Position numbers and translations under genes: made by a program. The notes beneath the pieces were generated by a model that had not been told where the DNA came from, searched no databases, and was given only the letters and a program-made list of their open reading frames with translations. From Flavobacteriales bacterium (lineage in GTDB: Bacteria > Bacteroidota > Bacteroidia > Flavobacteriales_D > Parvicellaceae), in NCBI GenBank assembly GCA_020635565.1, contig JACJZN010000007.1, positions 682,001 through 746,000 of the forward strand: DNA of 64,000 bases. The letters are read 5' to 3'. Positions within the stretch are counted from its first letter, which is position 1. Each line of letters opens with the position of its first letter. Positions 29,156 to 37,760 of the stretch are shown one piece after another.

Positions 29156-29578
29156 ATGAGGTTCAGGTCGTTTTGGCCATTTGTGCTTTGGACGGTTATT
29201 ATCTTAATCCTCAGTTTTACATCGGGTAAGTCCTTTCCAAGTTCGGATTGGATGGACTGGTTCAAATTGGATAAGTGGGTACATGCATTTTTGTACTTCG
29301 CGTTATTTGTTTTTGGTTTCATTCCAATAACTAGCAGGCAACTTGGAGCAATGCCGGCAAAGACAATCATTTTGATATCTTATTGTCTGTTTATTGGTGT
29401 TTTCACAGAATTAATTCAGGCGTATTGTCTTGTGGATCGATCTGGCGATATCGCAGATATGATCGCAAATGCTTTAGGAGTAATAATTGGATTTGTTTTT
29501 GTGCGGATTTTCTACAAAAATTGGCCTTGGAAAATCACTAATGAGGGAACGGTCTCATCTAATGAAGAAACGGTCTGA
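29156..29578 (+). CDS. VanZ-like family membrane protein
   Basis: A 140-residue inner-membrane protein with four hydrophobic segments (about 7-22, 44-62, 70-88 and 103-119). It carries the VanZ-like signature LDKWVHAFLYFALFVFG followed by FTELIQAYCLVDRSGDIADM and ANALGVIIGF. VanZ lowers teicoplanin sensitivity in enterococci, but most family members, including this one, have no tested function. It is nearly contiguous with gcvH and probably cotranscribed. Confidence 0.85.
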   Translation: MRFRSFWPFVLWTVIILILSFTSGKSFPSSDWMDWFKLDKWVHAFLYFALFVFGFIPITSRQLGAMPAKTIILISYCLFIGVFTELIQAYCLVDRSGDIADMIANALGVIIGFVFVRIFYKNWPWKITNEGTVSSNEETV

Positions 29579-29606
29579 ACGAATCTCAATTGGTCGTGTA
29601 TTATAG

Positions 29607-29636
29607 TTTGAGAATGAAAAAATAATATTAATTTTA
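29607..29636 (+). promoter_or_regulatory. Promoter of tonB
   Basis: TTTG at 29607-29610, 18 bases, then TAATTTTA at 29629-29636 (7 of 8 positions allowed by TAnnTTTG). The ATG is 16 bases downstream. Confidence 0.5.
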
Positions 29637-29651
29637 CAAAAAATCTTTAGT

Positions 29652-30350
<699 letters not shown>

Positions 30351-30372
30351 GAGTTTATTTTAACAGATAATG

Positions 30373-30405
30373 ACCCTGGCCTCTTCGGAGTGTCAGGGTT
30401 TTTTT
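30373..30405 (+). terminator. Intrinsic terminator after tonB
   Basis: ACCCTG pairs with CAGGGT, with an inner CTC/GAG stem closed by a TTCG tetraloop, followed by seven T. It begins 22 bases after the tonB stop. Confidence 0.88.
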
Positions 30406-30429
30406 ATGCTTATTCTAAAGTATATCGAC

Positions 30430-30460
30430 TTGGTCTTTCCATATTTTTAGACTAATTTCG
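30430..30460 (+). promoter_or_regulatory. Probable promoter of ileS
   Basis: TTG at 30430-30432, 20 bases, then TAATTTCG (7 of 8 positions of TAnnTTTG) at 30453-30460. The ileS ATG is 22 bases downstream. Confidence 0.4.
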
Positions 30461-30482
30461 CGAACCTCTAAAAAATGAAGTA

Positions 30483-33400
30483 ATGGCAGAGAAATATAGA
30501 GAATACGGTAAATTGGATCTTCCCAATGTAGCGCAGGAAGTGTTAGCGAAATGGAAGCAAGAAGGGACTTTTGAAAAAAGTATTTCTTCCAGACCAGAGG
30601 ACAAAAATTATGTCTTCTTTGAAGGTCCGCCAAGTGCAAATGGTTTACCGGGTATTCATCACGTGATGGCAAGAGCCATCAAAGATATATTCTGTCGGTA
30701 CAAGACGCTAAATGGTTATCGAGTTAATAGAAAGGCTGGGTGGGATACCCATGGTCTTCCTGTGGAGTTAGGTGTTGAAAAGGAGCTGGGGATAACGAAA
30801 GAAGATATTGGTTCTAAGATTTCAATTGAAGAGTATAACTCAGCCTGCAGAACGGCAGTGATGAAGTATACAGATGTCTGGAATGATCTAACGGAAAAGA
30901 TGGGGTATTGGGTAGACATGGAACATCCATATGTTACCTATGAAAACAAATATATCGAGTCGGTTTGGTGGCTTTTGGGTCAGATCTATGACAAAGGATT
31001 GATGTATAAGGGGTATACAATTCAGCCTTATTCTCCAAAAGCAGGAACTGGATTGTCTTCGCATGAATTGAATCAACCCGGTTGTTACAGGGATGTGAAG
31101 GATACCACAGTTGTGGCACAATTCAAGTCTAAACCGAACAATATTTTACCCGATGGAACTTTCTTCCTTGCCTGGACAACAACTCCCTGGACTTTGCCTT
31201 CAAATACAGCCTTGTGTGTAGGTCCAAAGATTGAGTATGTATTGGTGGAGACATTCAATCAATATACTTTCGAGAAAATGCATGTTGTTTTGGCTAAGAA
31301 TTTAGTCGGCAAACAACTTTCTGGAAAATATGTGCTTGAGGATGAGGAGAATACACTTGAGTCTTATTCTGCTGATAGCAAAAAGATACCATACAGAATC
31401 ATTAATGATATTGTTGGATCTGATCTGGTTGGAATTGAGTATGAACAATTGTTGCCATATGCATTACCTGCTGAAAATCCTGAGAAGGCTTTCAGAGTTA
31501 TTCAGGGTGAATTTGTTACAACTGAAGACGGAACAGGTATCGTGCACATTGCACCTACATTTGGTGCAGATGATGCTCAGGTTGCCAAAGAGGCTGGTGT
31601 TCCTCCAATGCTGGTAAAGGATGAGCATGAGAATTTGGTGCCATTGGTTGATCTTCAGGGGAAATTCAGACCAGAGATGGGAGAGTTTGCCGGTAAATAC
31701 GTAAAGAATGAATACTATGATGGAGGTGAAGAGCCAGAAAGATCTGCTGATGTTGAGATATCAATCAAATTGAAAGAAGAAAACCGAGCTTTCAAAGTAG
31801 AAAAGTACGAACACAGCTATCCGCATTGTTGGAGAACAGATAAACCAGTATTGTATTATCCACTCGATTCTTGGTTTATCAAGGTGACTGACGTTAAACA
31901 AAAGATGTTTGAGTTGAACAAAACGATTAACTGGAAACCTGAAAGTACAGGAACAGGTCGTTTTGGGAACTGGTTAGAAAATGCCAACGACTGGAATTTA
32001 TCGAGAAGTAGATTCTGGGGGATTCCAATTCCAATCTGGAGAACGGAGGATGGAAAAGAGGCAAAATGTATCTCTTCTGTAGAGCAGCTAAAGAATGAAT
32101 GCCAGAAAGCAGTTGAGGCTGGTTTGATGTCTTCAAATCCGTTGGAGAAATTTGAGGTCGGAAACATGACGGAAGAAAACTATAATGTTTTTGATCTGCA
32201 TAAAAACTACGTGGATGCGATTGTCTTAGTGAGTAATTCGGGACAGCCAATGAGACGTGAGTCTGATCTAATAGATGTATGGTTTGACTCGGGATCAATG
32301 CCAATTGCTCAACACCATTATCCATTCGAAAATAAGGAACTGATCGATGATAGAGGTTTCGGACAGGCTGATTTTATTGCAGAGGGTGTGGATCAAACCA
32401 GAGGATGGTTCTATACGTTACATGCCATTGCAACCATGGTTTTTAGCAGAACAGCATATAAAAATGTGATTTCAAATGGTCTCGTTCTAGACAAGAATGG
32501 ACATAAGATGTCGAAGCGTTTAGGTAATGCAGTGGATCCTTTTGAAACACTTTCTAAATATGGTCCAGATGCCACTAGATGGTATATGATCACAAATGCT
32601 CAGCCATGGGATAATTTGAAATTTGATGAGGAAGGTATTCTAGAGGTTCAACGTAAGTTTTTTGGAACGTTATATAATACTTATAATGGCTTTTTGGCGG
32701 TATATGCTAATATCGATGGGTTTAACTATTCGGAGCCTGAAGTTCCGTTTAGTGACAGACCTGAAATCGATAGATGGGTATTGTCGCGATTAAACTCTGT
32801 GATAAAAGAGGTGCAAAATGCCTACGAGAGTTTCGAGCCTACACGAGCAGGAAGGATTATTCAAAACTTTGTTAATGATGAATTGAGTAACTGGTATGTG
32901 AGATTGTGTAGAAGAAGATTCTGGAGAGGAGATTATACTCAGGATAAGATTTCTGCATATCAAACATTATATACTTGCTTAGAAAAAGTAGCTATTCTGG
33001 CATCGCCAATTGCACCCTTCTTTATGGATAGACTTTTTGTTGATCTGAATAGTGTAACAGGAAGGTATAAATGGGATTCAGTCCATTTGGTTGATTTTCC
33101 AATAGCAGATGAGACTCAGATCAATGAAGAATTGGAATACAAAATGGACATTGCTCAGAGATCAAGTTCTTTGGTGTTAAGTCTCAGAAAAAGAGAAAAA
33201 ATAAAGGTTCGTCAACCGTTGCAAAAAATGATGATTCCAGCTCTGGATGAGAAATTAGTTGACGCTATTCATGAAGTGAAAGAGTTAGTTTTATCAGAAG
33301 TGAATGTGAAAGAATTGGAGATCATTGACGAATCCAACGAGATGCTGACCAAAAAGATCAAACCAAATTTCAAAACGATTGGAAAAAAATATGGAAAGCA

Positions 33401-33878
33401 GATGAAGGCGATCATTAGTCTAACCAATGAGTTTTCACAAGCTGATATTGCTGAAGTCGAGAGAAGTCAAGGATGGAAAGGTTTGGTGGATGGTGAAGAG
33501 ATTGTTCTGGATCTGGAGGATTTTGAAATTGCCACTCAGGATATTCCTGGTTGGTTAGTAGCGAATGATAGCGAGTTGACTGTGGCGCTAGATGTAACTT
33601 TATCTGATGAATTAAAAGAAGAGGGGATAGCCAGAGAATTTGTGAACCGTATTCAAAATTTGCGTAAGGACAGTGGTTTAGAGGTGACGGATCGTATTTT
33701 ATTAACAATTAAATCAGATGAAAAAATAAACAAGGCTATCAATAACAATTTGGCTTATATTTGCTCGGAAACATTGGCGGACAACCTCATTCTTGCTGAT
33801 GAATTAAGTGGAAATAAAACCCTGGTGGAAATTGATGCAGATATCAAATCTGAGATTGAATTGATGAAAGCTAACTAA
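30483..33878 (+). CDS. ileS: Isoleucyl-tRNA synthetase, type 2 with GxHH signature
   Basis: A 1131-residue class I synthetase charging tRNA-Ile. The N-terminal signature PPSANGLPGIHHVMAR has Gly57-Ile58-His59-His60 where class I enzymes normally read HxGH. KMSKR is at 675-679. The CP1 editing region (about 200-400) has the WTTTPWTLPSN and DGTGIVHIAPTFG motifs. The anticodon-binding region and long C-terminal extension (from about 800) lack the Cys-rich zinc end of type 1 bacterial IleRS, consistent with the eukaryote-like type 2 enzyme. The first and third signature residues being exchanged has been linked to very high mupirocin resistance. It is followed after 10 bases by the DksA-like gene. 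Confidence 0.96.
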   Translation: MAEKYREYGKLDLPNVAQEVLAKWKQEGTFEKSISSRPEDKNYVFFEGPPSANGLPGIHHVMARAIKDIFCRYKTLNGYRVNRKAGWDTHGLPVELGVEKELGITKEDIGSKISIEEYNSACRTAVMKYTDVWNDLTEKMGYWVDMEHPYVTYENKYIESVWWLLGQIYDKGLMYKGYTIQPYSPKAGTGLSSHELNQPGCYRDVKDTTVVAQFKSKPNNILPDGTFFLAWTTTPWTLPSNTALCVGPKIEYVLVETFNQYTFEKMHVVLAKNLVGKQLSGKYVLEDEENTLESYSADSKKIPYRIINDIVGSDLVGIEYEQLLPYALPAENPEKAFRVIQGEFVTTEDGTGIVHIAPTFGADDAQVAKEAGVPPMLVKDEHENLVPLVDLQGKFRPEMGEFAGKYVKNEYYDGGEEPERSADVEISIKLKEENRAFKVEKYEHSYPHCWRTDKPVLYYPLDSWFIKVTDVKQKMFELNKTINWKPESTGTGRFGNWLENANDWNLSRSRFWGIPIPIWRTEDGKEAKCISSVEQLKNECQKAVEAGLMSSNPLEKFEVGNMTEENYNVFDLHKNYVDAIVLVSNSGQPMRRESDLIDVWFDSGSMPIAQHHYPFENKELIDDRGFGQADFIAEGVDQTRGWFYTLHAIATMVFSRTAYKNVISNGLVLDKNGHKMSKRLGNAVDPFETLSKYGPDATRWYMITNAQPWDNLKFDEEGILEVQRKFFGTLYNTYNGFLAVYANIDGFNYSEPEVPFSDRPEIDRWVLSRLNSVIKEVQNAYESFEPTRAGRIIQNFVNDELSNWYVRLCRRRFWRGDYTQDKISAYQTLYTCLEKVAILASPIAPFFMDRLFVDLNSVTGRYKWDSVHLVDFPIADETQINEELEYKMDIAQRSSSLVLSLRKREKIKVRQPLQKMMIPALDEKLVDAIHEVKELVLSEVNVKELEIIDESNEMLTKKIKPNFKTIGKKYGKQMKAIISLTNEFSQADIAEVERSQGWKGLVDGEEIVLDLEDFEIATQDIPGWLVANDSELTVALDVTLSDELKEEGIAREFVNRIQNLRKDSGLEVTDRILLTIKSDEKINKAINNNLAYICSETLADNLILADELSGNKTLVEIDADIKSEIELMKAN

Positions 33879-33888
33879 ACATTTAACT

Positions 33889-34266
33889 ATGGCAAAAGAA
33901 AAGAACAAGTACAGCGAATCAGAACTTGCTGAATTCAAAGAGATCATTCTTAAGAAGATCGAAGAAGCGAAAATGGATTACGAAATGCTGAAAGGATCTC
34001 TTACACACAAAGATGATCACGGTACAGATGATACAGGAAGAACATTCAATATGATGGAGGATGGTTCTGAAACTTTGATGAGAGAAGAGATGGCTAACCT
34101 TGCGAATAGGAAGGAGAAGTTCATTAAAAACCTGGAAATGGCTTTAGTTCGTATCGAAAATGGAACGTACGGAGTTTGTAGAGCTACAGGAAAATTGATC
34201 TCCAAAGAAAGATTAAAGCTGGTACCTCATGCTACTTTAAGTATTGAGGCGAAAAATATGCAATAA
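33889..34266 (+). CDS. DksA/TraR family regulator without full zinc site
   Basis: A 125-residue protein. An N-terminal coiled coil (about 8-100) carries acidic residues at its tip (HKDDHGTDDTGR), as expected for proteins that reach into the RNA polymerase secondary channel. The C-terminal DksA/TraR motif reads NGTYGVCRATGKLISKERL, ending VPHATLSIEAK. Only one of the four usual zinc cysteines remains (VCRATG), a state I recall as typical of Bacteroidota members. It probably tunes transcription, but its ppGpp dependence is unknown. It is 10 bases after ileS and probably cotranscribed. Confidence 0.85.
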   Translation: MAKEKNKYSESELAEFKEIILKKIEEAKMDYEMLKGSLTHKDDHGTDDTGRTFNMMEDGSETLMREEMANLANRKEKFIKNLEMALVRIENGTYGVCRATGKLISKERLKLVPHATLSIEAKNMQ

Positions 34267-34281
34267 TAAAGAAAGAGTTTG

Positions 34282-34325
34282 ATGAAGAAGTCGTAGAGCA
34301 AGAGCTTTATGCTTCTTCATTTCAT
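34282..34325 (+). other. Stem-loop between dksA-like gene and lspA
   Basis: ATGAAGAAG (34282-34290) and CTTCTTCAT (34312-34320) form a 9-bp stem with a 21-base loop, followed by a T-rich stretch. It ends 8 bases before the lspA ATG. It may be a weak terminator, or it may affect ribosome access to lspA. Confidence 0.45.
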
Positions 34326-34328
34326 TTT

Positions 34329-34946
34329 ATGAGAACAGCATTAATAACAATCTTCGGTGCCCTGTTAATCGATCAGTGGTTAAAATTGTGGATCAAATCT
34401 CATGCTTTAATTGGTGAATTGGTCTATAATGCAGGCATTTTTAATTTACATTTTATTGAAAATGAGGGCATGGCATTTGGTTGGACACTTGGTGGGGTCT
34501 GGGGAAAGATACTATTGAGTTCTTTTCGTGTCGTAGCAATTATTGCTATCGGTTTTGTGATTAGAAATCTAATTGAGAATAAGGCCCATAAAGGATTGAT
34601 ATTCTCGGTTTCGCTTGTATTTGCGGGTGCACTTGGTAATCTTTTGGATAGTGCTTTTTATGGACTGATGTTTTCGGATAGTTACCATCATGTAGCTGAA
34701 TTTATGCCTAGAGACGGGGGTTATGCTGGTTTTTTGATGGGTAATGTGGTGGATATGATCCATATTGAGTTTTATTGGCCGGATTGGGCCCCTTTTGGAT
34801 TGGGTGGTTCTGAAGTGTTTCCACCAATATTTAACGTGGCCGATGTAGCTGTTTCAACAGGTGTAATAACCATGCTTGTTTTCAATCGGAAATTTTTTGG
34901 AGCTGGTAAGGGTGATTTTACTGTTTTCAAAAGACAAAAAGCATGA
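34329..34946 (+). CDS. lspA: Lipoprotein signal peptidase
   Basis: A 205-residue inner-membrane aspartyl protease that removes signal peptides from prolipoproteins after lipid attachment. Catalytic Asp107 lies in GNLLDSAFYG and Asp172 in FNVADVAVSTG; the family Asp15-Gln motif (ALLIDQWLK) is also present. Four membrane segments are visible. It is longer than the E. coli enzyme because of an extra periplasmic segment (about 112-165), common in Bacteroidota. Its stop overlaps the next ATG (ATGA). A substrate in this window is the M1 aminopeptidase lipoprotein. Confidence 0.95.
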   Translation: MRTALITIFGALLIDQWLKLWIKSHALIGELVYNAGIFNLHFIENEGMAFGWTLGGVWGKILLSSFRVVAIIAIGFVIRNLIENKAHKGLIFSVSLVFAGALGNLLDSAFYGLMFSDSYHHVAEFMPRDGGYAGFLMGNVVDMIHIEFYWPDWAPFGLGGSEVFPPIFNVADVAVSTGVITMLVFNRKFFGAGKGDFTVFKRQKA

Positions 34947-35509
34947 ATTTAGGGATCAAGTTCGGGATTTACACAAGTCTTACTTTCATACTAATTATTT
35001 TAGGTTTGTTTGTTTCTGGGATTAACTTGCGTGAAGATTTCATGCAGATAATGGTTGGAGCTGGAACCTTGTGCCTTTTTGTGGGTGTGGCACTGAGTAT
35101 AATTATCAATTTCAATAGAAACAAAACTGGCGGAATCAGTATGTTGGTAGATATTAAAACAGGCCTGGCTTCATCAGCGATTTTCGCTATCCTGATTTCA
35201 CCATTTCTCGTACTTTATTTCACCTCAATCGATTCAGAATTTGCGGAAAGAAGAAGAGATCAGATCATTGAACAAATGCAGGAGCCCGAGGCAGTTGCGG
35301 AATTGCAGAAACAAATGGAAGCGGATCCTGATGCTTTTAAAGGAAAATCTGTTGATGATATGATCGAAAGAAACGTGGATAACGTGGAGCACATGTTAAG
35401 TCCGGGAACAGTTTTTCCGATTGCGTTATTTTCCCTCTTACTTTTAGGAATGGTCTATTCTTTCTTGGTAACTGCTTTTAATCGTTTGATCTTAGCTAAA
35501 CTTAAATAA
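34943..35509 (+). CDS. DUF4199-like membrane protein
   Basis: A 188-residue protein with four membrane helices (about 8-26, 34-52, 73-92 and 152-180). A soluble acidic loop (about 95-145) is rich in Glu, Gln and Asp (IIEQMQEPEAVAELQKQMEA). The helix pattern and sequence style resemble the DUF4199 family of Bacteroidota. Function is unknown. The ATG overlaps the lspA stop by four bases, so translation is coupled, and its 3' end overlaps the convergent mpl gene by 8 bases. Confidence 0.7.
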   Translation: MNLGIKFGIYTSLTFILIILGLFVSGINLREDFMQIMVGAGTLCLFVGVALSIIINFNRNKTGGISMLVDIKTGLASSAIFAILISPFLVLYFTSIDSEFAERRRDQIIEQMQEPEAVAELQKQMEADPDAFKGKSVDDMIERNVDNVEHMLSPGTVFPIALFSLLLLGMVYSFLVTAFNRLILAKLK

Positions 35510-36860
35510 GGAGTTGATCACCCAATTCTTTAAAGTCAACACCGTCAAAATTCCCACTGGTCATCATCAGCAGGTTAGCTCCTTCCCAGTTTTTGGTTTT
35601 TAGCATTTCAAGAAGCTCTTCTGAGGATGTATAAACTCTAACGTTGTCGGAATTAAAAGCTGCCTTTACTTCTTCTTTTGTGATTGGATCCAGCTTTTTG
35701 TGTGCTATTGTCTGTGGGTTGAAATAAACATACGCTTCATCAGCATCTTGCATTGCTCCATCATATTGAGAAAGAAAATCTTTGTTTAAACTACTGAATG
35801 TGTGAAGCTCCATGCATGCGATTAATTTCCTGCCTGGGAATTGGCTTTTAAGCGCTTGCGTGGTTGCCTTTAATTTGGAAGGTGAATGCGCAAAATCTTT
35901 GTACATCACCGATGAATGAGTTTGTTTGACAAGTTCAAGTCTTTTCGATGCGCCTTTAAAATTGCTAATAGCGGAATAGAATTGTCCCTTTGATAATCCA
36001 AGTTGGAGACATACATTCAGTGCTCCGGAAATGTTCTGAAGATTGTGTTTGCCAAATACGTATAGGGGATATTCGCGCTCCTCATCAATTAAGTAAGTAA
36101 TTCCTTCTTCAATTCTGTGGGCATGCGTATCATACGGCATTTTTGAAACATCAACTCTACTATTCACAGAGACTTTCTTCACATTATCGTCACCACTGTA
36201 ATATATGATAGATCCATTTGGCTCAATTTTATCAACGAAAATCTGAAACTGTTCCACATAATTTTCAAAAGTTGGGAAGACGTTAATGTGATCCCAGGCT
36301 ATGCCGCTTAACAAGGCAATAGTAGGGTGATAAAGATGAAATTTAGGTCTTCTGTCAATAGGCGATGACAAGTATTCATCACCTTCAAGCACGGCAATAG
36401 TTGTGTCTTCATTTAAGCTAACCATACATTCAAAACCTTCTAATTGGGCTCCTACCATATAGTCGTGTTTGATGTGATTGTGACAGAGAACATGCAGGAT
36501 CATCGATGTGATTGAGGTTTTACCATGACTGCCTCCTATTACTACTCGAGTTTTATTTTTTGTTTGTTCATAAAGGTATTCAGGGTAAGAGAAGATAGGA
36601 ATTTGAAGCTCTTGAGCTTTAATAAGTTCCGGATTGTCTTTTCTTGCATGCATGCCAAGGATTACAGCGTCTAATTCAGGAGATATTTTTGAAACATCCC
36701 AACCAATGGAGCTTGGTAAAAGACCGTACTTATTTAATCGTCCTTTTGAAGGTTCAAAGATCTCATCATCTGAACCTGTTACTTGATATCCTTTTAAGTG
36801 TAAGGCAATAGCTAAATTGTGCATTGCACTTCCTCCAATTGCAATAAAATGTACCTTCAT
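35502..36860 (-). CDS. mpl: Mpl, murein tripeptide ligase (Mur ligase family)
   Basis: A 452-residue cytosolic ligase that joins recycled L-Ala-gamma-D-Glu-meso-DAP tripeptide to UDP-MurNAc. N-terminal VHFIAIGGSAMHNLAIAL and the sugar-nucleotide domain resemble MurC. The ATP loop is GGSHGKTS and the central-domain Glu is in VLEGDEYLSSP. The motif AGIAWDHINVFPTFENY (here with Ser for Ala) and YKDFAHSPSKLKATTQAL separate it from MurC and support Mpl. Length is normal. It is convergent to the DUF4199-like gene. Confidence 0.9.
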   Translation of the reverse strand: MKVHFIAIGGSAMHNLAIALHLKGYQVTGSDDEIFEPSKGRLNKYGLLPSSIGWDVSKISPELDAVILGMHARKDNPELIKAQELQIPIFSYPEYLYEQTKNKTRVVIGGSHGKTSITSMILHVLCHNHIKHDYMVGAQLEGFECMVSLNEDTTIAVLEGDEYLSSPIDRRPKFHLYHPTIALLSGIAWDHINVFPTFENYVEQFQIFVDKIEPNGSIIYYSGDDNVKKVSVNSRVDVSKMPYDTHAHRIEEGITYLIDEEREYPLYVFGKHNLQNISGALNVCLQLGLSKGQFYSAISNFKGASKRLELVKQTHSSVMYKDFAHSPSKLKATTQALKSQFPGRKLIACMELHTFSSLNKDFLSQYDGAMQDADEAYVYFNPQTIAHKKLDPITKEEVKAAFNSDNVRVYTSSEELLEMLKTKNWEGANLLMMTSGNFDGVDFKELGDQLLI

Positions 36861-37027
36861 GAGATTGTTTATTTATGGTAAAAATAATAATAGGTGTTTG
36901 TTTGTGATAGGCTTGGAAATATAGTTATAAACGTGACGGTGTTCTCTCGGGATTGATCTAAGTAAAGACCTGAATTAAATAATGGGAGATTTTCTGAGAT
37001 ATGGTTTTCATTATGATGAATGTATTT

Positions 37028-37062
37028 AAAAAACTGATGCTCAGATTTTAACATCAGTTTTT
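37028..37062. terminator. Hairpin with A/T flanks between mpl and the OmpH-like gene
   Basis: An A-run and CTGATG pair with CATCAG and a T-run (about 11 bp, 12-base loop). It has the form of a bidirectional terminator but lies in a divergent intergenic region with no recognised upstream gene to terminate. It could block read-through from spurious upstream transcription, or end a short unrecognised RNA. The OmpH -7 box begins 8 bases later. The remainder of this 259-base gap shows no gene. Confidence 0.5.
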
Positions 37063-37069
37063 ATTTGCG

Positions 37070-37077
37070 TAACTTTG
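37070..37077 (+). promoter_or_regulatory. -7 promoter box of OmpH-like gene
   Basis: TAACTTTG matches TAnnTTTG, 42 bases before the ATG at 37120. No clear -33 element is seen. Confidence 0.5.
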
Positions 37078-37119
37078 CTCTTTAATATACGTTTGCGTGT
37101 TGAATTTTAGTGTTGAATT

Positions 37120-37653
37120 ATGAAATTGCAGAATCTGAAGTTAGGAAAAGGAGTTTTGGTCATTGTAGTACTGGTAGTGTTAATTGCCGCCAAAACCACA
37201 GGAACCAAATCTAAGGTTGGATATATTAATACCAATGAATTGTGGTCTGTCATGCCTGAAAAACAAGCTGCGGATCTAGAATTAAAAAAGATGGAGGAAC
37301 AAATGATAGCCTACTATCAACAGGAGCAGAAAACCTTCGAGGCTGGTATCAATGCTTATGTAAGAGATAGTTCCGCCATGACAGAACTAGTGAAAAAACA
37401 GACGATTCAGAAATTGCAGCAACAACAAGATAATATTCAATCTCTTCCGCAAGCAGCAAATGAAGAATTAGCTAAAAAGCAAGAGGCATTGTACGCTCCA
37501 ATCAGAGAAAAAATGCAAAAGGCGATCGATGAAGTAGCAAAGGAAAATGGTTATGACTATATTTTGGATGCGGCTTACGGTAATATAGTTTACGCAGGTA
37601 ATGAAGGAGATAATGTCATCAGTTTGGTTAAAGTTAAATTAGGATTAAAGTAA
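37120..37653 (+). CDS. OmpH/Skp family periplasmic chaperone
   Basis: A 177-residue exported protein. A hydrophobic N-terminus (about 10-24) acts as signal peptide or anchor. The mature part starts KVGYINTNELWSVMPEKQAA, the OmpH/Skp signature in which a first beta-strand is followed by a long helical hairpin (about 55-140, Gln/Lys/Glu-rich). It ends ENGYDYILDAAYGNIVYAG, also typical. Skp proteins hold unfolded outer-membrane proteins in the periplasm. Position upstream of exported surface proteins fits an envelope role, but it has its own promoter. Confidence 0.9.
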   Translation: MKLQNLKLGKGVLVIVVLVVLIAAKTTGTKSKVGYINTNELWSVMPEKQAADLELKKMEEQMIAYYQQEQKTFEAGINAYVRDSSAMTELVKKQTIQKLQQQQDNIQSLPQAANEELAKKQEALYAPIREKMQKAIDEVAKENGYDYILDAAYGNIVYAGNEGDNVISLVKVKLGLK

Positions 37654-37732
37654 ATTAATAAGCCATCTTGGTTTACTGGTCATTAAATAGGGCTTACTCG
37701 TTAAAAATCATGTGCTTATCGAAAAAATAACT

Positions 37733-37740
37733 TAACTTTA
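37733..37740 (+). promoter_or_regulatory. Possible -7 box of the surface-protein operon
   Basis: TAACTTTA differs from TAnnTTTG at the last base and lies 20 bases before the ATG at 37761. No -33 element is clear. Confidence 0.35.
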
Positions 37741-37760
37741 CCGCGATAAATTGTACACTA

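Noticed and set aside
36869..37054. Minus-strand 61-codon frame upstream of mpl
   Set aside because: It runs through the hairpin at 37028-37062, has no protein-like pattern, and is consistent with chance in AT-rich intergenic DNA.
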